Below, one piece after another: positions 7,056 through 10,661 of a DNA stretch of 10,661 nucleotides. The translations under genes and the position numbers were made by a program. The DNA comes from a bacterium. Lineage in GTDB: Bacteria; SM23-31; JAUVVT01. The notes below the pieces were generated by a model. It worked only from the letters and a program-made list of their open reading frames with translations. It was not told the DNA's origin and did not search any database. Each line of letters starts with the position of its first letter. Within the stretch, counting starts at the first letter, position 1. The DNA is taken from NCBI GenBank assembly GCA_030616165.1, contig JAUWXV010000125.1, positions 1 through 10,661 of the forward strand, in the 5' to 3' direction.

Positions 7056-8153
7056 ATGAAAATTGGAATAGTAGGTCTTCGGCAGTCAGGAAAAACAACT
7101 ATTTTCAATGCGCTTACCGGTTCCCATGCCGTTACTGGTGAATATTATCATAAGGATAGCGAAATTCAACCTAATATGTCAGTGGTGAAAATTCCTGATA
7201 AGAGACTTGATGATATATACGATTTGCTTAAACCGCCAAGGAAGGTTAATGCTACAATAGAATATATTGATGTTGCAGGATTTACAAAAAGCAGTGATAA
7301 AAAGGATATTAAAAGTAGAGAATATTTAGGGCATATATCCAATGCCGATGTCTTGATGGTTGTTATAAGAAAGTTTGAAGATGAAAATGTGATACATCCA
7401 GAGGATTCTATCAACCCGTTAAGGGACCTTGAGATTTTCAATACTGAAATACTTTTTAGAGATATGGAGGTTGTAGAAAATAGGTTAAAAAGACTTGAAA
7501 AGTCTTTTACAAAACGTGATAATATTGAAGAAAAGAGAGAAATTGAAATCCTTGAGCAGTGTCAGAAAGCACTTGAATCTGAAAAACCGCTCAGTGAAGT
7601 AGAGTTTTCTGATGAGCAAGAAAAAATGATAAGAGGATTTCAATTTTTAACTCATAAACCTCTTTTGATTGTTTTAAATGTTGGTGAGGAAGAGATTGGC
7701 GCTGAGGATAAGGTTCCTGAATTTTTCAAAGAATACATTGCAAGAGATAATGTGAGAGGTATGAGCATATGCGGTAAAATAGAGATGGAACTTTCTGAAC
7801 TGGAACAAACTGATGCCAAAGAATTTATGAGAGATTATGGGATTGATGAACTTGCAACAAATAAAATCATCAATATATGTTATGATTTAATGCGTCTTAT
7901 ATCTTTTTTCACAACTGGAGATAAAGAGGTGAGGGCATGGTCTATAAAATCAGGAACAAAAGCAAAACAGGCTGCTGGGGTTGTCCACACTGATATGGAA
8001 AAGGGTTTTATAAAGGCGGAGGTTATATCTGTCGATGAATTGATGGAAAATAAATCTATTCAAATATGCAAAGAAAAAGGTATTATGAGGCTTGAAGGTA
8101 AAGACTATGTTGTCAAGAATGGAGATATTATTTTCTTTAGATTTAATGTTTAA
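7056..8153 (+). CDS. ychF: YchF-type GTPase/ATPase (DUF933), divergent P-loop
   Basis: Soluble P-loop NTPase of the Obg/YchF group, 365 residues, the same length as typical YchF. Motifs seen are P-loop GLRQSGKTT (7-15), the region IQPNMSVVKIPDKRLDD (37-53), switch DVAG (72-75), and NVGE (208-211), which replaces the usual NKxD, as in YchF. The C-terminal TGS-like domain is well kept: FFTTGDKEVRAW, QAAGVVHTDMEKGFIKAEVI and EGKDYVVKNGDIIFFRFNV. Canonical YchF binds ATP and ribosomes. Here the P-loop has RQSGKTT where standard YchF has PNVGKST, so this may be a paralogue with another job rather than the housekeeping protein. A good GAGGT ribosome binding site lies at 7045-7049. It follows dctM by 127 bases in the same direction. 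Confidence 0.9.
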   Translation: MKIGIVGLRQSGKTTIFNALTGSHAVTGEYYHKDSEIQPNMSVVKIPDKRLDDIYDLLKPPRKVNATIEYIDVAGFTKSSDKKDIKSREYLGHISNADVLMVVIRKFEDENVIHPEDSINPLRDLEIFNTEILFRDMEVVENRLKRLEKSFTKRDNIEEKREIEILEQCQKALESEKPLSEVEFSDEQEKMIRGFQFLTHKPLLIVLNVGEEEIGAEDKVPEFFKEYIARDNVRGMSICGKIEMELSELEQTDAKEFMRDYGIDELATNKIINICYDLMRLISFFTTGDKEVRAWSIKSGTKAKQAAGVVHTDMEKGFIKAEVISVDELMENKSIQICKEKGIMRLEGKDYVVKNGDIIFFRFNV

Positions 8154-8167
8154 TTATAAGTTTTTTT

Positions 8168-8210
8168 ATGTTGTTTCTTTTAAAAAAAAATATATGAAAA
8201 AAAATAACAT
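8168..8210. repeat. AT-rich hairpin before the URO-D family gene
   Basis: A 14-base arm (8168-8181) pairs with 8197-8210, with one G-T wobble and one mismatch, around a 15-base loop. It is almost entirely A and T and is followed by only three T residues, so it would be a poor terminator. It lies between the YchF-like stop and the next ribosome binding site, GAGGAG at 8215-8220 or AGGT at 8225-8228. Confidence 0.35.
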
Positions 8211-8234
8211 TTTCGAGGAGCTTTAGGTAGAATT

Positions 8235-9398
8235 ATGAACGAAAATATTTACACTTCTGAAGAAAGAATTTTAACCACCCTGGCTCATAAAGAACCCGAT
8301 CGTATTCCTTTTGACCTTGGAAGTTTGAGCACTGGTGGAATCACATTAAAGGCGTATAAGGCTTTGCTTGAAGTATTAGGTATAGAAAAAAAGAATATAG
8401 AGATTGCACATATTTCGCAGCAACTTGCTAAGGTTCATGAAGATGTGCTGACAAGACTTAATGTTGATACAAGAGGATTTGAGCCTTTAAATATTCCGAG
8501 GAGAGAACAGAAAATCAGAAAGAAGGGGGATTATTACGTTTATAGTGATGAATTTGGAATTGTTCGTTCAATGCCGGTTGATGGAGGTTTCTATTTTGAT
8601 ATAACGGAATTTCCTCTGGCAGGTGAGTTAGATATCCAAAGAGTAAATGATTATTCTTACCCAGACCACAGGCAGTGGATAAATTCGGAGAAATTAAGAA
8701 AAGATATAATAGATAAATATAATCAGACAAACTGTGCGATGGTAATCAGGGGGTCAACAATTGTTGTCGAGCGAGTGCTCTTTTTAAGAGGATTTGAGGA
8801 TGGACTTATGGATTTTGCCGGTAATTTTGATAAATTGTCTGCTCTGATAGACAGGATTCTCGAAAATAGGATTCTTTTTTGGGCAAAGGTTATTGATGCT
8901 GTGGGGGATGTGGTTCATATAATGTCGTTAAATGATGACCTTGCAGGACAGGAAAGTCTCTTATTTTCTCCGGAAGTTTATAGAAAATATGTTAAACCGA
9001 TACACAGAAAGATTTTTTCATTTATAAAGGAGAGAGCGCCGAACGTCAAGATTCTTTTTCATTCATGTGGTTCTGTTTATAGTCTGATTGGTGATTTAAT
9101 AGAAATCGGGGTAGATATCCTGAATCCGGTTCAGGTAAGCGCCCGGGATATGGACCCAAAAAAATTGAAAAATGAGTTTGGAAATGACATTGTTTTCTGG
9201 GGAGGCGGCGTTGATACACAGTATGTTCTCCCCCAAGGAACACCTGATGAAGTGAGAGATGATGTAAAGAGGAGAATTGATGATTTTGCTCCGGGAGGAG
9301 GGTTTGTCTTCAATACTGTCCATAATATTCAAGAAGATGTCCCTCCTGAAAATGTTATTGCTATGTGGGAAACACTTATGGAATATGGAAAATACTGA
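8235..9398 (+). CDS. Uroporphyrinogen decarboxylase superfamily protein, methyltransferase-like
   Basis: Soluble TIM-barrel protein of 387 residues in the URO-D superfamily. The N-terminus ERILTTLAHKEPDRIPFDLG and the late segments FHSCGSVYSLIGDLIEIGVD and FWGGGVDTQYVLPQGTPDEV are typical of the MtaA/MtbA-like branch. Known members move methyl groups between a corrinoid protein and coenzyme M or other acceptors, or take part in O-demethylation. H276-x-C278 matches two of the zinc ligands of that branch. The usual later cysteine is absent, and His363 in NTVHNIQ stands in the equivalent region. The RQAGR motif of true HemE is missing, so haem synthesis is unlikely. The substrate is unknown, and no corrinoid protein gene is visible nearby. 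It lies 81 bases after the YchF-like gene. Confidence 0.88.
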   Translation: MNENIYTSEERILTTLAHKEPDRIPFDLGSLSTGGITLKAYKALLEVLGIEKKNIEIAHISQQLAKVHEDVLTRLNVDTRGFEPLNIPRREQKIRKKGDYYVYSDEFGIVRSMPVDGGFYFDITEFPLAGELDIQRVNDYSYPDHRQWINSEKLRKDIIDKYNQTNCAMVIRGSTIVVERVLFLRGFEDGLMDFAGNFDKLSALIDRILENRILFWAKVIDAVGDVVHIMSLNDDLAGQESLLFSPEVYRKYVKPIHRKIFSFIKERAPNVKILFHSCGSVYSLIGDLIEIGVDILNPVQVSARDMDPKKLKNEFGNDIVFWGGGVDTQYVLPQGTPDEVRDDVKRRIDDFAPGGGFVFNTVHNIQEDVPPENVIAMWETLMEYGKY

Positions 9399-9436
9399 AT
9401 TTTCTTATGTAATAGGATTTCATGAAAATACTTTTT
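9399..9436 (+). terminator. Likely terminator after the URO-D family gene
   Basis: Directly after the stop codon, ATTTTC (9399-9404) pairs with GAAAAT (9424-9429) and ATG (9407-9409) with CAT (9421-9423), with a 2-base bulge. TTTTT follows at 9432-9436. The stem is AT-rich, so strength is uncertain, but the position between converging genes is right. For the minus-strand pair I see only a weak hairpin in 9450-9482. Confidence 0.4.
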
Positions 9437-9483
9437 CTAAAATTTATGCCTGAAAATGACATTCGTATTGTAGTTTTCGGGTA

Positions 9484-10353
9484 TTAATATTTTCCTATAA
9501 TCTCTTTAAGAAAGGTTAAGAATTCACCACCAAGGTCTTTTCTTTTCAGGGCAAACTCTATATTGGTTTTTAAGAAATCAAGTTTATTTCCGATATCATA
9601 CCTTGTTCCCTCGAATTTATAGCCATAAATAGGTTGTTTTTTAGTTAATAATTTTATTGCATCGGTTATCTGGATTTCATTTCCTTTTCCTGCTGGTGTT
9701 TTTTCAATACAATCAAAAATATCTGGTGTGAGAATATATCTGCCCCCGATAGCGAGTGTCGAAGGTGCTTCCTCAATAGAAGGTTTTTCGATTAAATCCT
9801 TGATAAAGTAGATATTCTTTTCAATTAAATCACCGTCAATTATCCCATATCTTGAGACTTTTTCTTTTTCGACCTCCTCAAGTCCTATAATAGTATGTGG
9901 ATATTTTTCAAAGATTTTCAATAGTTGAGCAGTGCATGGTTCTTTTGAATCGACAATTGTATCACCTAATAAAACAGCGAAAGGTTCATTATAGACATGC
10001 TGTTTGGCGTAGTAAATTGCATCCCCAACCCCAAGGAGATACTTCTGGCGTATGAAATGAATATTTGCCAGGTTTGAAATTCTATTAATTTCCTTCAAGA
10101 GGTCGGCATCATTTTTTTCTTCAAGTTCTGTTTCGAGTTCAAAACTCCTATCGAAGTGATCCTCAATTGCCCTTTTGCCTTTACCAATAATAATCAGCAG
10201 GTCTTTAATTCCCGAAGATACTGCCTCTTCGACTACAAATTGAATCGTTGGTGTGTCAACTATAGGGAGCATTTCTTTAGGCTGGGCTTTTGTAGCAGGC
10301 AAAAACCTTGTTCCGAAACCTGCCGATGGTATTACTGCCTTATTAATCATCAT
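9484..10353 (-). CDS. galU: UTP--glucose-1-phosphate uridylyltransferase type enzyme
   Basis: Cytoplasmic nucleotidyltransferase that joins UTP and a sugar 1-phosphate, classically glucose 1-phosphate, to give a UDP-sugar and pyrophosphate. At 289 residues it is normal for bacterial GalU. The N-terminal nucleotide-binding signature AVIPSAGFGTRFLPATKAQPKEMLPI (6-31) is intact. Also present are the metal-binding LLGDT (128-132), where many relatives have LLGDD, the core AIGGRYILTPDIFDCIE, and RYDIGNKLDFLKTNIEFAL near the C-terminus. GVGDA (108-112) replaces the common GLGHA or GLGDA. It starts at ATG 10353, with a second ATG directly after it and GGAGAAG just upstream. The start overlaps the kinase stop by 4 bases, so the two are probably co-translated, and its substrate may be the kinase product rather than glucose 1-phosphate. 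Confidence 0.95.
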   Translation of the reverse strand: MMINKAVIPSAGFGTRFLPATKAQPKEMLPIVDTPTIQFVVEEAVSSGIKDLLIIIGKGKRAIEDHFDRSFELETELEEKNDADLLKEINRISNLANIHFIRQKYLLGVGDAIYYAKQHVYNEPFAVLLGDTIVDSKEPCTAQLLKIFEKYPHTIIGLEEVEKEKVSRYGIIDGDLIEKNIYFIKDLIEKPSIEEAPSTLAIGGRYILTPDIFDCIEKTPAGKGNEIQITDAIKLLTKKQPIYGYKFEGTRYDIGNKLDFLKTNIEFALKRKDLGGEFLTFLKEIIGKY

Positions 10354-10661
10354 TCTTCTCCGAGAATTTTTGGCTTGAATATAACAGCATCAATTTTTTG
10401 AAACTCATTCTGAAGTTTTTCATACATTTTTTCATCTTCATATATTCCAATGATGCTTCCACCCGAGCCTGCGAATTTAGCGCTTGCTCCACAGTCCCTT
10501 GCACGTTTTATCATCTCCTTATTTTCAGGACTTACTGGGAAGATTTTTGTTCTCATATCGAAGTTTGCGTTCATTAATTCCCTCAATCTTTTGTAATCTT
10601 TATTCAGTAAGCAGTGTTTTCCTTCTTCAGCGAGTTCAGCAAAAAATTTCATTGCTTTTAT
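10350..10661 (-). CDS. GHMP kinase, C-terminal part, glucuronokinase-like (partial)
   Basis: Only the last 103 codons are inside the window. The frame remains open to the edge, and the methionine at 10652 is probably internal, since upstream codons continue in frame. GHMP kinases phosphorylate small metabolites, often sugars at C1. The C-terminal glycine-rich motif GASAKFAGSGGSIIGIY is clear. The stretch RELMNANFDMR and the AKFAGSGG form of the motif resemble plant glucuronokinase more than mevalonate kinase or the heptose kinase HddA, which have a GAGGGG-type motif. The gene ends in TGA overlapping the start of the GalU-type gene. Together they could turn a free sugar such as glucuronate into its UDP form. 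The exact substrate is inferred. Confidence 0.8.
   Translation of the reverse strand: MKAMKFFAELAEEGKHCLLNKDYKRLRELMNANFDMRTKIFPVSPENKEMIKRARDCGASAKFAGSGGSIIGIYEDEKMYEKLQNEFQKIDAVIFKPKILGEE

Noticed and set aside
9046-9332. Several antisense open frames within the URO-D family gene
   Set aside because: They overlap a clear conserved gene, resemble no family, and are shadows of its codon use.
8235-9398. True uroporphyrinogen decarboxylase (HemE) of haem synthesis
   Set aside because: The N-terminal RQAGR motif is missing and the H-x-C site points to the methyltransferase branch.
10156-10401. Plus-strand frame opposite the GalU-type gene
   Set aside because: It lies antisense to highly conserved GalU motifs and its product resembles nothing known.
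10350-10652. Complete 100-residue protein starting at the methionine at 10652
   Set aside because: The frame continues upstream to the window edge, and the sequence is only the C-terminal third of a GHMP kinase, so it is a partial gene.

Overview
The window is AT-rich DNA from a bacterium with compact, mostly co-directional genes. Three features suggest a diderm (Gram-negative-type), probably anaerobic and uncultured lineage: a periplasmic TRAP transporter with a lipoprotein partner, a corrinoid-type methyltransferase of the uroporphyrinogen decarboxylase superfamily, and a DUF1015 protein. The lineage cannot be fixed from the sequence alone. Proteins of these types are common in deltaproteobacteria-like and candidate-phylum anaerobes, and the TRAP variant is also known from spirochaetes.

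Layout. Positions 1-502 hold no convincing gene. They contain a conspicuous GC-rich palindromic repeat (135-211) and a possible promoter for an HU-type DNA-binding protein (503-769), which has its own strong terminator (932-984). A new plus-strand series then starts from a good sigma70-like promoter near 1014-1042: a DUF1015 protein (1067-2401), a YjbQ/UPF0047 protein (2524-2937), and a four-gene TRAP transporter cassette. The cassette is a TatT-like lipoprotein (3027-3890), a substrate-binding protein (3935-4957), a small permease (5126-5632) and a large permease (5642-6928). It is followed by a YchF-type GTPase with an unusual P-loop (7056-8153) and a URO-D superfamily methyltransferase-like protein (8235-9398). 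A converging minus-strand pair fills the right end: a GalU-type sugar-1-phosphate uridylyltransferase (9484-10353), overlapped by 4 bases by the C-terminal part of a GHMP kinase resembling glucuronokinase (10350 to the window edge).

How the genes work together. The TRAP cassette matches the TPR-protein-associated TRAP (TPAT) type first described in Treponema pallidum. A lipoprotein collects ligand in the periplasm, hands it to the binding protein, and the QM membrane pair imports it using an ion gradient. The binding protein seems to lack the usual carboxylate-binding arginine, so the cargo may not be a typical dicarboxylate. The kinase and uridylyltransferase pair could form a two-step salvage route from a free sugar or uronic acid to a UDP-sugar. 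The DUF1015, YjbQ and YchF-like proteins belong to widespread but poorly understood families. Nothing here is clearly an undescribed defence or mobile system. The best leads are the cargo of the TRAP transporter, the kinase/uridylyltransferase pair, and the dispersed-type repeat.
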